Assembly (NCBI RefSeq): GCF_014154935.1
Contig: NZ_JACEHH010000056.1
Span: forward strand, 1 to 58,028
Reading direction: 5' to 3'
DNA length: 58,028 nucleotides
DNA from: Stieleria mannarensis
GTDB lineage: Bacteria; Planctomycetota; Planctomycetia; Pirellulales; Pirellulaceae
Shown here in pieces: positions 47,090 through 56,092 of this stretch (positions within the stretch are counted from its first letter, which is position 1; the number at the start of each line of letters is the position of its first letter). The position numbers were made by a program, and so were the translations under genes. Below the pieces are notes generated by a model that did not search any database, was not told the DNA's origin, and saw only the letters and a program-made list of their open reading frames with translations.

Positions 47090-47276
47090 TGTGCCGGCCC
47101 TCCGGGCCTCTGTGTTTGATGAGCCCGTATCCCGGCGGCTCACGCCGCCGGCAGACACTCTGCCGGCCCTCCGGGCCTCGCTGCCAACCAAGCATTCCTA
47201 ACAGGCGGCTCACGCCGCCGGCAGACACTCTGCCGGCCCTCCGGCCCTCGCTGCCTGCCGGAGGACAGCGAGCACA
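47090..47276 (+). repeat. REP-like hairpin cluster, left of the transposase
   Basis: Two copies of a hairpin with an 8- or 6-base GC stem and a TCAC loop (CCGGCGGC-TCAC-GCCGCCGG at 47132-47151; a shorter one at about 47204-47219) alternate with copies of CTGCCGGCCCTCCGGGCCTC, itself palindromic. The array starts 23 bases after the TIGR03009 stop and ends about 110 bases before the transposase start. Confidence 0.85.
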
Positions 47277-47385
47277 CAACCGGCCTTGAGAGTGTCGACG
47301 ATGCTTGCCATGGAGTTTTCGGTGCCATAGGATCAAGCTCTCTCGCCTACTCTTCTATTCACTCGCCTGTTCGAGAGGGCATTTG

Positions 47386-47832
47386 ATGAGCCATCACCAA
47401 CTGCTCTATCACATCGTTTTCAGTGTGAAGGAACGGCGTCGATATCTCAGCGACAAGATTCGTGACGAGGTGTTTTGCTACATGTCAGGTGTTGCAAAAA
47501 AACTTGGCGGATACGCGCTGAACGTCAATGGCTTCTATGACCACGCGCACTTGCTCGCTCGAATTCCAACCAAAGTCTGTGTGGCAGATTTTGTCGGACG
47601 CGTGAAGGCAAACACGAGCAAACACATCAATGACAACAAGTGGTGTCCGAGGAAGTTTCAGTGGCAGGACGGCTACGGGGCATTCACCGTCAGCTCCTCG
47701 ATGCGCCAACCGGTTTTTGACTACATCGACAAACAGATGAAACACCATGCAAAGCGTCGTTTCGAAGACGAATACCTCGCCATGTTGAAGAACCATGGCG
47801 TTGAATATGATCCAAGGTACGTCTTTGATTGA
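47386..47832 (+). CDS. REP-associated tyrosine transposase (Y1/IS200-like)
   Basis: 148 residues from the ATG at 47386, with GAGAGGGC about 8 bases upstream. The Y1 transposase core is clear: LLYHIVFSVKERRRYL at the start, the His-x-His metal motif in FYDHAHLLAR, WQDGYGAFTVSSS, then YIDKQMKHHAKRRFEDEYLAML, which carries the catalytic tyrosine region and the HH typical of the family. It would cut and rejoin single-stranded DNA at hairpins. Clusters of REP-like hairpins lie on both sides, as expected for a RAYT that mobilises its own repeats. The gene looks intact. Confidence 0.92.
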   Translation: MSHHQLLYHIVFSVKERRRYLSDKIRDEVFCYMSGVAKKLGGYALNVNGFYDHAHLLARIPTKVCVADFVGRVKANTSKHINDNKWCPRKFQWQDGYGAFTVSSSMRQPVFDYIDKQMKHHAKRRFEDEYLAMLKNHGVEYDPRYVFD

Positions 47833-47880
47833 ATGTGCCTGGTTGGGATCGATGTCAGCGCGGCATGCAAAGCATACCCA

Positions 47881-48279
47881 AGCCCGGAGGGCTGACACAG
47901 TGTCTGCCGGTGGCGTGAGCCACCGGAACCGGGGCACCCTTTCATGCGCAGGCCTGGAAGGCCGACACAGTAATGCTTGCGCCGGAGATGACTGTGCCGG
48001 CCCTCCGGGCCTCCGTGCTTGATGGGCCCGTATCCCGGCGGCTCACGCCGCCGGCAAGCACCCTGCCGGCCCTCCGGGCCTCGCTGCTCGGATTCGAAAG
48101 CCCGGAGGGCTGACACAGTGTTTGCCGGTGGCGTGAGCCACCGGAACCGGGGCACTCTTTCATGCGCAGGCCTGGAAGGCCGACACAGTAATGCTTGCGC
48201 CGGAGATGACTGTGCCGGCCCTCCGGGCCTCGCTGCTCGGATCTGAAAGCCCGGAGGGCTGACACAGTGTCTGCCGGGC
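47881..48279 (+). repeat. REP-like hairpin cluster, right of the transposase
   Basis: A composite unit starting AGCCCGGAGGGCTGACACAG recurs at 47881, 48099 and 48248 (spacings 218 and 149). Within it lie hairpins CCGGTGGC-GTGA-GCCACCGG at 47907-47926 and 48125-48144, and one of the opposite orientation (TCAC loop) at 48035-48054. The two loop orientations give a BIME-like arrangement. The array runs up to the smc stop codon at 48280. Confidence 0.87.
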
Positions 48280-51200
48280 CTAGGCCGCTTCGCCTTCGCT
48301 GATTTCGCCGTTGTCGCTGACGTCTTCGAATCGAATTGAGACGCGTTTGCTGACTCCGGACTCTTGCATTGTGACGCCGTACAGCGTGGTCGCGGCGGTC
48401 ATGGTCTTTTTGCTGTGGGTGACCACAACGAACTTACTGTGGTCCAGGAATTCGTTCAGCACGGTGACGAAGCGGCCGATGTTGGCTTCGTCAAACGGGG
48501 CATCGACTTCGTCCAACACACAGAACGGACTGGGGCGGAACTGGAAGATCGACATCAACAACGCGACCGCCGTCAACGCCTTTTCACCACCGGACAGCAA
48601 CGAGTTGCTGAAGCTGGGTTTGCCCGGTGGCGTCGCGACGATCTCAACTCCGGCTTCGAGCGGATCTTCGGATTCCTCCAACACCAAGTCGGCATGCCCG
48701 CCGCCGAAGGACTTTCGATACAGCTTTTGAAAGTTCTGGCGGATCGCTTCGAGCGTATCGAGGAACAATCGGCGGCTGTCGGCATTGATGCGCCCGATGA
48801 TCCGCTGCAACGAGTCCTTCGCCGCGGACAGGTCTTCGTATTGCCCGCTCAAATGGTCGTAGCGTTCTTGCAGCCCCTCCAGTTCCGCCAGCGCTTCCAT
48901 GTTGACGTTGCTGGTGCGTTGCAACTGATCGCGCAACCGATTGATCTCCTCGTCGATCGCCACGCGGTTCTCGATTTCCGCCAACTCTTCCGGCGGATCG
49001 TCGTTCTCCAAGTCAATCTGATAATCTTCCTGAATCCGCTCGGCCAGCGAGACCAACCGCAGCTTGGCGGCGTCGCGGCGACTGGTGATCGCGTGAACTT
49101 CCTCGCTGGCCTTGGCCGCACCCTTGATCGCGTCGTCGCTGGCTTGCGTGATCTCGCGACTCGCTTCACGAACGGCTTCGGCGCTGGCGGCCAACTCGTG
49201 CAGCTCTTTCTCTTGGCGATCACTTTCCACCGTCAGCGCCGCCAGTTCTTCCAGCGTTTGCTCGATCCGTCGATTCAATTCGGCAAGGCGGGCGTATCCG
49301 GTATCGGCCGCTGCCTGGGCTTCACCGACCGCCGACTCGCGTTGCACCTGGTCGCGGCGCTGCTGCTCGATCGTCGCCACCAATGCCTCATGCTTTTGTT
49401 CGGCGCGGGCGACTTCGACCGAAACCGTCATCACACCGCCGATCGCGGATTGCAGTGCCTGCTGAGTTTCCGAGAGTGTTTCTTCGATTTCAGCCGCTTC
49501 GCTCTCCAGCTGCTCAACGGTTTGCCGGTTGTCGATGATCTCTTGGGCCAGCTGTTCGGATTCCGTCTTCGCCTGGGCTTGCTCGGCCTGCGTCGACTGG
49601 ACCTCCAGCGCGATGGCGTCATGCGTCGCTCGGGTTGCCGCCAAGCGTTCCCCGGCGTGCCGCCGCTCGGCTTCTGCCGCGGCTAGTTCGGTGACCAGAT
49701 TGCGATGGGCGATCTCCAAGCGACCGAGTTCGCTTGCGTGCGTGTCGACCAGCTTCGCCAGCTCGGTGATCGCTTCGTCGTTTTCAAAGATCTTGAACGT
49801 GTAGTGTTCGATCTCTTCGGCGGCGGCGTTCAGTTCGCTGCGTCGACTGACCAGTCCGGTCGCCGATGCCGCCGGACCGACCACCATCGTTCCGTCGCTT
49901 TCAAGCACCTCGCCTTTACGGGTCACGATCCGTTGTCCGGGGCCGCTGAATTTCTTGACCGTACGCGCCGTCTGCAGGTCCTCGACCAACCAAGTCGACG
50001 AAAGCAAGTGACTGATCAGTTTGACCTGCTCGGGGGCACAATCAATCACACGATCGGCGCGACCGATCACCCCTTGCAAGCCTTCCAGCTGAATGCGGTT
50101 TTCTTTCGGCGGCTCAGGCAGCAGGTCGCTGCGAATGATCCCCACGCGACCGTCGGCCTGGACCGAGCCATCGCAGATTGCATCGGCCAAGTCACCCGAC
50201 CGGGCGACCAAGAACTGCGATCGCTCACCGAGGGCGGCGTCGATCATCGGGGCGATGTCGGTGTTGGCGGTCACCAGGTCGGCGACCATGCCCTCGACCG
50301 AATCGACCAGGGGATGATCGGGCGCGGAAACCTGATCCAGCACGCCCAGCACGCCGCCGGAAACACCTTCATGACGTTGCTGCAGATCCTCCAGCACCAA
50401 GTACCGTTGCCTTACGCCCTCCAAGCGGGTTCGTAAGGCCGCCGTCTCGCCGCTGCGGCGGTCCAGGGTGCGGCGGTGTTCGTTGGTTTTGACTTCGGCC
50501 GCACGAACATCTGCCGCTGCCGATTCGATCGTCCGCTTCAGCGACTCAACACGCTTGCCCCACTCCGCGTCGTCCGACTCGGCGGTCTGCATCGCCTCCG
50601 ACGCCTCGGCGACCCGCTTGGTCAGATTGACCAGCAAGCGGCCATATTCCGACAGCCGAGATTGAATCCGCTCGCGACGCGATTCCAGCTCCGCGACTTT
50701 GCGAAGGGCCGCCAAGTGGTCGCGTTGAGTCGTGTCGCGGCGCTGGACGATTTCGTCGGCTTCCGCTTGGATCTTGTCGCGCTGTGATTCAACTTCCGCG
50801 CTCCGCTGACGCACCGATTCCAACTCTTGCTCGCTGGCCGCCACGCGCGCCGACGCATCAGCAAGCTCCTCCGCCGCCTTCTCGGCCTGGGACCGCAACC
50901 CACGGACACGGCGCAAGGATTGGGAGATCGAAAACCGCACGTCGGTCACCGACGATTGATCGGCATCCTTGCGGCCTTCCAGCGTCGCGATCCGACCCAG
51001 CGATTCACGCCGCTCGGCTTCGAGGGCCTGGGCGTTGTCGGCGATCTTTTGCAACTGCAGATCGGCAGCCTGGCGTCGCGTCGAAAGCTCCTCACGCTCG
51101 GCTTGTAGCTTTTTCAGCTGCTCATTGGCCACCTCCAGCTCGGCATCGCACTGGTCGATCTCTTCGTGCAAGTTCGTCCAGTCGTTCCAGGCCACGACGG

Positions 51201-51876
51201 TGCGCAGCTCTTTCAGCCGCTCGCTCGCCTGGCGATAACGTTCGGCCTTGGTTGCTTGGCTGCGGACGCTTCGCAATCGCGTTCCGACTTCCTCGACAAT
51301 GTCGCTCAGCCGCGTCAGGTTGGATTGGACGCGGGCCAACCGCCGCTCGGCTTCCAGCTTTTTGGCTTTGAACCGGCTGATCCCCGCCGCCTCTTCGAAG
51401 ATCGCGCGGCGATCCTTCGCATTGGCCTGCAGCATCCGATCGACCTTGCCCTGCTCAATCAAGCTGTAGGCGTCGATACCGATCCCCGTGCCGCGGATCA
51501 GATCCCGGACGTCCTTCAGCCGCACCGATTGCTTGTTGATCAGGTACTCGCTTTCGCCGCTGCGGTACACCCGCCGGGTCACGTGGACTTCGGGGGCGTC
51601 AACCGGCAGATTGCCATCGGCGTTGTCGAACACGATCGTGGCCTCCGCTGCACCCGCCGCCGGGCGAGTCTGGGACCCCTTGAAGATCACGTCCGACATC
51701 TCCTTGCCGCGGAGACTTTTTGCGCTCTGGGACCCCAGCACCCACTTCATCGCGTCGACGATATTCGACTTTCCGCTGCCGTTGGGGCCGACGACCACCG
51801 TGATCCCGTCGGGAAAATCAAAGCGCGTACGATCCGCAAAGCTTTTGAAGCCGGCGAGTTCGAGAGCTTTGAGCAT
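48280..51876 (-). CDS. smc: Chromosome segregation protein SMC
   Basis: 1198 residues, standard length. It loops and compacts chromosomal DNA as part of the condensin-like complex. Walker A is GPNGSGKSNIVDAMKW near residue 30. Long coiled coils flank a hinge at about 520-640 (GVLGVLDQVSAPDHPLVDSV). The C-terminal ATPase half has the signature LLSGGEKALTAVALL near residue 1092 and Walker B FCVLDEVDAPFDEAN near 1118. The N-terminal MLKALELAGFKSFADRT is classic. No scpA or scpB is adjacent. The last codons abut the REP cluster, so its 3' UTR is made of repeats. Confidence 0.97.
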   Translation of the reverse strand: MLKALELAGFKSFADRTRFDFPDGITVVVGPNGSGKSNIVDAMKWVLGSQSAKSLRGKEMSDVIFKGSQTRPAAGAAEATIVFDNADGNLPVDAPEVHVTRRVYRSGESEYLINKQSVRLKDVRDLIRGTGIGIDAYSLIEQGKVDRMLQANAKDRRAIFEEAAGISRFKAKKLEAERRLARVQSNLTRLSDIVEEVGTRLRSVRSQATKAERYRQASERLKELRTVVAWNDWTNLHEEIDQCDAELEVANEQLKKLQAEREELSTRRQAADLQLQKIADNAQALEAERRESLGRIATLEGRKDADQSSVTDVRFSISQSLRRVRGLRSQAEKAAEELADASARVAASEQELESVRQRSAEVESQRDKIQAEADEIVQRRDTTQRDHLAALRKVAELESRRERIQSRLSEYGRLLVNLTKRVAEASEAMQTAESDDAEWGKRVESLKRTIESAAADVRAAEVKTNEHRRTLDRRSGETAALRTRLEGVRQRYLVLEDLQQRHEGVSGGVLGVLDQVSAPDHPLVDSVEGMVADLVTANTDIAPMIDAALGERSQFLVARSGDLADAICDGSVQADGRVGIIRSDLLPEPPKENRIQLEGLQGVIGRADRVIDCAPEQVKLISHLLSSTWLVEDLQTARTVKKFSGPGQRIVTRKGEVLESDGTMVVGPAASATGLVSRRSELNAAAEEIEHYTFKIFENDEAITELAKLVDTHASELGRLEIAHRNLVTELAAAEAERRHAGERLAATRATHDAIALEVQSTQAEQAQAKTESEQLAQEIIDNRQTVEQLESEAAEIEETLSETQQALQSAIGGVMTVSVEVARAEQKHEALVATIEQQRRDQVQRESAVGEAQAAADTGYARLAELNRRIEQTLEELAALTVESDRQEKELHELAASAEAVREASREITQASDDAIKGAAKASEEVHAITSRRDAAKLRLVSLAERIQEDYQIDLENDDPPEELAEIENRVAIDEEINRLRDQLQRTSNVNMEALAELEGLQERYDHLSGQYEDLSAAKDSLQRIIGRINADSRRLFLDTLEAIRQNFQKLYRKSFGGGHADLVLEESEDPLEAGVEIVATPPGKPSFSNSLLSGGEKALTAVALLMSIFQFRPSPFCVLDEVDAPFDEANIGRFVTVLNEFLDHSKFVVVTHSKKTMTAATTLYGVTMQESGVSKRVSIRFEDVSDNGEISEGEAA

Positions 51877-52179
51877 ACGCGGTCAGGGCAAGGAAAGTCC
51901 GGGGGAATCGACTCCTTAAGAGTAGATAAAACCGGTCCGCGGGGATAGCTGGTTTGCCGCCAAACCACGCTTTCGGCGGCCTCCCCAGGCCGAATTCGGC
52001 TTGCGATTTAGCCGACTTTTTCGGTAACCCCGGTTCTTCCGATTATACCGGCCACCATGCGAACCCGATCCCCCAAACCCGAACCAAAGCCAGGCCTGGA
52101 CAGACGGCCAGGGGGGCGTGCTGCGCGCCGCGGTGCCGAAAATCCGCAAGATACTGGCACACAAGCCGTAAGCAACCCT

Positions 52180-52375
52180 CCCTCGAAGGGAGGGTCGAGC
52201 GTAGCGAAGGGTGGGTCGACGGCTGACCCGCAAGTGGTCTCAGACCCCGACGAACCCTCCCCGCGTCGTCGCACACTCCTCCGCGACCCTCCCAGAGGGA
52301 GGGTGAAGTGGAAGCCGTCTTCATGGGACTGGACTCACCCTCCCACGGGGAGGGTCGAGCGCAGTGAGGGGAGGG
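52180..52375. repeat. GGGAGGG-type palindromic repeats ahead of the TPR gene
   Basis: Several related units are present, including CCCTCC-CTCGAA-GGGAGGG near 52184, GAGGGTCGAGCG followed by AGTGAGGGGAGGG at about 52354-52373, and another copy of GGGAGGGTCGAGCGTAGCGA near 52191. The same unit appears reversed at about 26928-26963. The repeats sit inside a frame open from an ATG at 52057, so they lie either in the leader or in the N-terminal code of the TPR gene. Confidence 0.7.
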
Positions 52376-52392
52376 CTCCCGCCGCAACCGCT

Positions 52393-54333
52393 TTGCGATT
52401 GCTGGCCCTGACATTCTTCCTCACCGCAAACCTACTCTTTTGTGCCCCCCTCGCCCTCGCCGGCCCTCCCGAACCGACGATCCGACAAGCCCGCCAGGCT
52501 CGTGACGAAGGCCGATATTCTGAGGCTGCCGACCTGCTGATTCAGCTCGACGATCAGTCCGACACGGATCTGTCCGTGGATTTTGTGCTTTTGGCTCGCG
52601 CCGCCCAGGGACAGTTGGATGCCGATCGGATCGACGAGCTGTATTTGAAAGCCATCCAAGCACTCGATGATCACGATCCCACTCCGGAATCAGCCAACCG
52701 TCGACTGCTGGTTCGGACGTCCGCAGCCAGCCACTTCGCGGGCAGCATTCAGAACGAGTTGGTTGTGCAGGCCTTGCTGCCGGCTTTTGAGGAGATGCGA
52801 TTGAGCACGCCCCCGCCGCCGGAAAGCCATCGACAGCCTCTAGTCCAGCTGGCGATGCGCGCGGCTTGGCAGGCACTGACGCAGCAGCACCCGGATGACG
52901 CCGAAGCGTTGTATCGCGAACTGGTCGACAATTTTCGGCAGACCGGCGGTGGCGACAAAGCGGACAAGGACCGTGCCTTGGCGATGCTCGGGTTAGGCTG
53001 GGCGACCGCGATGCAGCCCGACCGGACAGCCGAGGCGGCGAAACGTCTGCAACAATTTATCGACGCCTATCCCAAGCACGCCGATGCCCCGAGTGCCGCC
53101 GGGATGCGGATCAAGTGCCTGCGGCGGGACGAGGATCCCCGCCCAGCCGGACTGGCGATCGCGGATTTCCTGCAGCGTTGGCCGCGGAGCCAAGCGGCCG
53201 ATGCGTTGGTGCTGGAAACGCTTGGGTCGAATCCGCCCGACCAGACCTCGCCATTGAAGGATCCCCTGATGCATTGGGTGGTCCGGCAGGGCCGGAGCGA
53301 ACAATGGTCGGCGGAGTTGCTCGGCCGGGCACTGTTGTTTGCCGGCCCCACGTTGCCTCCGCCACGGTTTGATGAACTGTTGAAACGGCTGGCCGCGGCA
53401 GACCAAACGGGCCAGCGGGTCGCGGTCCTGTTGCACGACGCGGCCGAAAACGGCAACTCGGGATTTGCCGAACAGATCGCCGCCACGCTGATTTCCGGAG
53501 ACCTGACCGAGGCGACCAAGATGGCACGCGAGTCGGCGTGCCGTTGGGCCGGCAGAACCGGTCGCTGGTCGATGCTGGCGCTGGCTGCGGAATCGACGGA
53601 TTTGGCGGCGCCGGACGAGAGCAGGACCGCGCACGTGGACCGCTTGTTCGCCGAAGCCTTGACCCAGACAGGCCGAACACAAACGGCAGCTCGCTGGTGG
53701 GCCCATGTTGTCGATCAACACGCCGCAACCGACTTCGCGACGCTGCTGCGGTGTGCCGAGTCTGCCGTCGCACATGCGGACGTGGCCGAAGCGACGCGTC
53801 GACTGGAACGCGCGCGAGCCGCCTTGGACAGTGTCGATGCGAACGCGTCGGGCCTGCAAACCGCGCTGGCGGATCTGCTGGCAGCCGACTTGGCAGTCCG
53901 GCAAGTCGACTTCGCAGCCGCTCGATCCCTTTACGAAAACGTCGTTCGCAGTCCCGATGCCACGCCGGCGTTGCGCGGGCGTGCCCAGTGGATGATCGGC
54001 GAAACCCACTTGATGCAGCGACAGTTTAGCGAAGCGATCGAGAACTACCGCAAGGTGGAAGGGCTTGATCCCGGGGGTCCCTATGTGGCGGCGGCGCTGG
54101 TTCAAGCCGGCAAGTCGTTTGAGCAATTGGGGCTGACACGCGAGGCCGGAGATTGTTACTCAGCACTGCTGGGCCGTTTCGCCGACAGTTCGCACGCGAC
54201 CGAAGCACGCCGCCGGATGGCCGTTTTGCCAGGCGTGCGTCGGTCATCGGGCAAGCGACCACCAAGCGGGCGCCCACCCGTCGGATCTCCTCCCGACGAC
54301 GCGTCTTTTGATTCCCCCATTTTGCGACGCTGA
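52393..54333 (+). CDS. Secreted TPR-repeat protein of the ExbB/ExbD cluster
   Basis: 646 residues if it starts at the TTG at 52393, which opens a signal-peptide-like segment (LRLLALTFFLTANLLFCAPLALA). The frame is open back to an ATG at 52057, but that extension is translated repeat sequence, so I treat it as doubtful. A GGGGAGGG lies 19 bases before the TTG, farther than ideal. The mature part is helical TPR-like repeats throughout, with clear units near the end (ALRGRAQWMIGETHLMQRQFSEAIENYRKVE and AAALVQAGKSFEQLGLTREAGDCYSALL). In Tol systems a periplasmic TPR protein (CpoB) works with TolQRA, which is a useful parallel. exbB starts 13 bases after its stop. Confidence 0.85.
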   Translation: MRLLALTFFLTANLLFCAPLALAGPPEPTIRQARQARDEGRYSEAADLLIQLDDQSDTDLSVDFVLLARAAQGQLDADRIDELYLKAIQALDDHDPTPESANRRLLVRTSAASHFAGSIQNELVVQALLPAFEEMRLSTPPPPESHRQPLVQLAMRAAWQALTQQHPDDAEALYRELVDNFRQTGGGDKADKDRALAMLGLGWATAMQPDRTAEAAKRLQQFIDAYPKHADAPSAAGMRIKCLRRDEDPRPAGLAIADFLQRWPRSQAADALVLETLGSNPPDQTSPLKDPLMHWVVRQGRSEQWSAELLGRALLFAGPTLPPPRFDELLKRLAAADQTGQRVAVLLHDAAENGNSGFAEQIAATLISGDLTEATKMARESACRWAGRTGRWSMLALAAESTDLAAPDESRTAHVDRLFAEALTQTGRTQTAARWWAHVVDQHAATDFATLLRCAESAVAHADVAEATRRLERARAALDSVDANASGLQTALADLLAADLAVRQVDFAAARSLYENVVRSPDATPALRGRAQWMIGETHLMQRQFSEAIENYRKVEGLDPGGPYVAAALVQAGKSFEQLGLTREAGDCYSALLGRFADSSHATEARRRMAVLPGVRRSSGKRPPSGRPPVGSPPDDASFDSPILRR

Positions 54334-54346
54334 ACCACGCCAACCG

Positions 54347-55477
54347 ATGACAGATTCTGCACTCAATCAACGATCGCCCCGCAAGCAGCGTTCGACCGTT
54401 CAACTGCGACCGGCGCGGCAACCACGACGATGGGGCGGTTTGCTTTCGCACGTGTTGCCCGTTGCCGTCTTGGCCGTCGGGACGCTGTGGTGGATGTCCA
54501 CGATCAGCACCGCCCAGGCCCAGGTCGCACAAACGCAGTTCTCGGCCGGCCAAATTCCAAGCGGCCAAATTCCAGGTGGTCAATACGGCGGTCAATTTCA
54601 AAACGGCCAGTACGGCAATCAGCCCCAATACTCGGCGACGCCGGGACAACCCGCCTTTCGCACCGCGATGCAACCAGGGAATGTCCAAGGCCAAGCTGCG
54701 CCGACACAGGGCGGCATCCCGGCCATCCCTGCCACGGGGCCGGCCACCGAACAGATCGGCGCCGATGGAAACACCGAAAGCGAGGCCGAAGCCGGTTGGT
54801 TTCAAACGCCCGCGCTGGTCAGCAAAGTGATGACGGGCGGCTGGCTGATGCTGCCGCTGGCGATCTGCTCGCTGGTCGTGTTGTCGCTGTCGTTTGAACG
54901 CTTGATTGCACTTCGACGTGGCCGCGTGATCCCACGTCCGTTTGTGCAGCGGTTCACCGAATGTGTCGAAGACGGCGTGCTCAGCTATGATGAAGCGACC
55001 GAGTTGTGCAAGGAGTTTGACTGTCCGGTTAGTGAAGTCTTTCGAGCGGCATTGCGTCGCTGGGGCCGGCCGATGTTCGAAATCGAACAAGCGGTTCTGG
55101 ATGCCGGCGATCGTGTGTCGGACGGACTGCGAAAGTACTTGCGAGTCTTTCACGCGATCAGCAACGTCGCGCCATTGATCGGGTTGCTCGGTACGGTGAT
55201 CGGGATGATCGACGCCTTTGAAGTGATCAGCGACCAGAGTTCGATCGGACGCCCGGAGACCTTGGCCAGTGGAATCAGCATGGCATTGATGACCACCGCC
55301 GGAGGACTGGCCGTCGCCATCCCGGCCTACCTGGCGTACATGTATTTCAGCAGCAAATCGGATCGCTACCTGGGCGAGATCGAACGACTGTGCCAACGCG
55401 TGATCGACTGCATTTCCGCCGAAGGGCTCGAAGAAAACGGCGGAGCTTCGCGAAACAAACGACGCAAGGCAGCCTGA
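54347..55477 (+). CDS. MotA/TolQ/ExbB-family proton channel protein
   Basis: 376 residues from the ATG at 54347, 13 bases after the TPR stop. An N-terminal hydrophobic segment (about 27-50) is followed by a Gly/Gln-rich spacer (QIPSGQIPGGQYGGQFQNGQ). Three channel helices follow at about 150-170 (MLPLAICSLVVLSLSFERL), 265-290 (AISNVAPLIGLLGTVIGMID) and 310-335 (SMALMTTAGGLAVAIPAYLAYM). NVAPLIGLLGTVIGMI is the family signature. It would form the proton channel that drives ExbD motion across the inner membrane. The extended N-terminus is longer than in E. coli ExbB (244). exbD lies 180 bases downstream, across two repeats. Confidence 0.92.
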   Translation: MTDSALNQRSPRKQRSTVQLRPARQPRRWGGLLSHVLPVAVLAVGTLWWMSTISTAQAQVAQTQFSAGQIPSGQIPGGQYGGQFQNGQYGNQPQYSATPGQPAFRTAMQPGNVQGQAAPTQGGIPAIPATGPATEQIGADGNTESEAEAGWFQTPALVSKVMTGGWLMLPLAICSLVVLSLSFERLIALRRGRVIPRPFVQRFTECVEDGVLSYDEATELCKEFDCPVSEVFRAALRRWGRPMFEIEQAVLDAGDRVSDGLRKYLRVFHAISNVAPLIGLLGTVIGMIDAFEVISDQSSIGRPETLASGISMALMTTAGGLAVAIPAYLAYMYFSSKSDRYLGEIERLCQRVIDCISAEGLEENGGASRNKRRKAA

Positions 55478-55480
55478 CCG

Positions 55481-55503
55481 GTGGGATAGGCTTCCAGCCT
55501 GTC
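55481..55503 (+). repeat. 23-bp dispersed repeat, copy 2
   Basis: Identical in all 23 bases to 9680-9702. Here it begins 3 bases after the exbB stop codon, inside the exbB-exbD intergenic space. It could shape mRNA stability or termination between the two genes. Confidence 0.9.
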
Positions 55504-55514
55504 GGCACACACCC

Positions 55515-55575
55515 CATCGTTCTGCCCCCATTGTTTTGCCCCTCACATCATTCTGCCCCGAATCATTCTGTCTCC
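55515..55575 (+). repeat. Four-fold imperfect 14-17-base periodic motif
   Basis: Four imperfect copies of CATCATTCTGCCCC (starting at 55515, 55529, 55546 and, more divergent, 55561) are spaced about 14-17 bases apart. Similar single copies occur at about 35625-35636 and 35810-35823. They fill the space between exbB and exbD. Confidence 0.6.
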
Positions 55576-55657
55576 TCCAACCGCCGTTCGCTAACGCGCC
55601 CCGCTAGCATCACCACCCCCTCACGACTCGCGACTCGACGCTCGCAACTCAACTCCC

Positions 55658-56092
55658 ATGGCCAAACGCAACCGATCCAACGAAGACGTGACGATCAACT
55701 TGACGCCGATGATCGACGTCGTGTTCCTGCTGGTCATCTTCTTCATGGTCGGCAGCAAGTTCAGTGAATCGGAAAGCCGCATCGACGTCTCGGTCCCCTC
55801 GGTCGGCCCGATGCAAGCGATCTCGCGCGTCCCCGATGAACGCGTGGTCGAGTTGACCGCTGAAGGGAACGTGTTGCTCGACGGACAGGCCGTCACCAAC
55901 GAACAACTCGCCGACGTCCTGGCAACCCAGTTCGCCCAGTACCCGGATCTGAAGGTCGTCGTGCGGGCCGACAGCGCCGGATCGCTGCAAGGGTTCGCGG
56001 AAACCATTCACACCGTTCGCCGGTCCGGTGTCGCTCAAATCGGGATCGCCGTGAAGGTGGATGCCGGCGGAGGCGGAGGGATGCTTCGTTGA
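55658..56092 (+). CDS. ExbD/TolR-family biopolymer transport protein
   Basis: 144 residues, the usual length. A short N-terminal cytoplasmic segment leads to one membrane helix with the key proton-accepting Asp20 in NLTPMIDVVFLLVIFFMVG. A periplasmic domain follows (EGNVLLDGQAVTNEQLADVL, then DLKVVVRADSAGSLQGFAET). ExbD couples proton flow through ExbB to a partner protein. The stop overlaps the start of the downstream toroid gene as TTGA. A GGAGGCGGAGGG near its 3' end is the likely ribosome site for that gene. Confidence 0.95.
   Translation: MAKRNRSNEDVTINLTPMIDVVFLLVIFFMVGSKFSESESRIDVSVPSVGPMQAISRVPDERVVELTAEGNVLLDGQAVTNEQLADVLATQFAQYPDLKVVVRADSAGSLQGFAETIHTVRRSGVAQIGIAVKVDAGGGGGMLR

Noticed and set aside
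47881..48279. CRISPR array
   Set aside because: Repeats are spaced 218 and 149 bases apart, contain palindromes throughout and lack regular unique spacers; no cas genes are near.
54308..54346. Earlier TTG start for exbB
   Set aside because: It overlaps the TPR gene stop region and gives no conserved residues; the ATG at 54347 is better placed.
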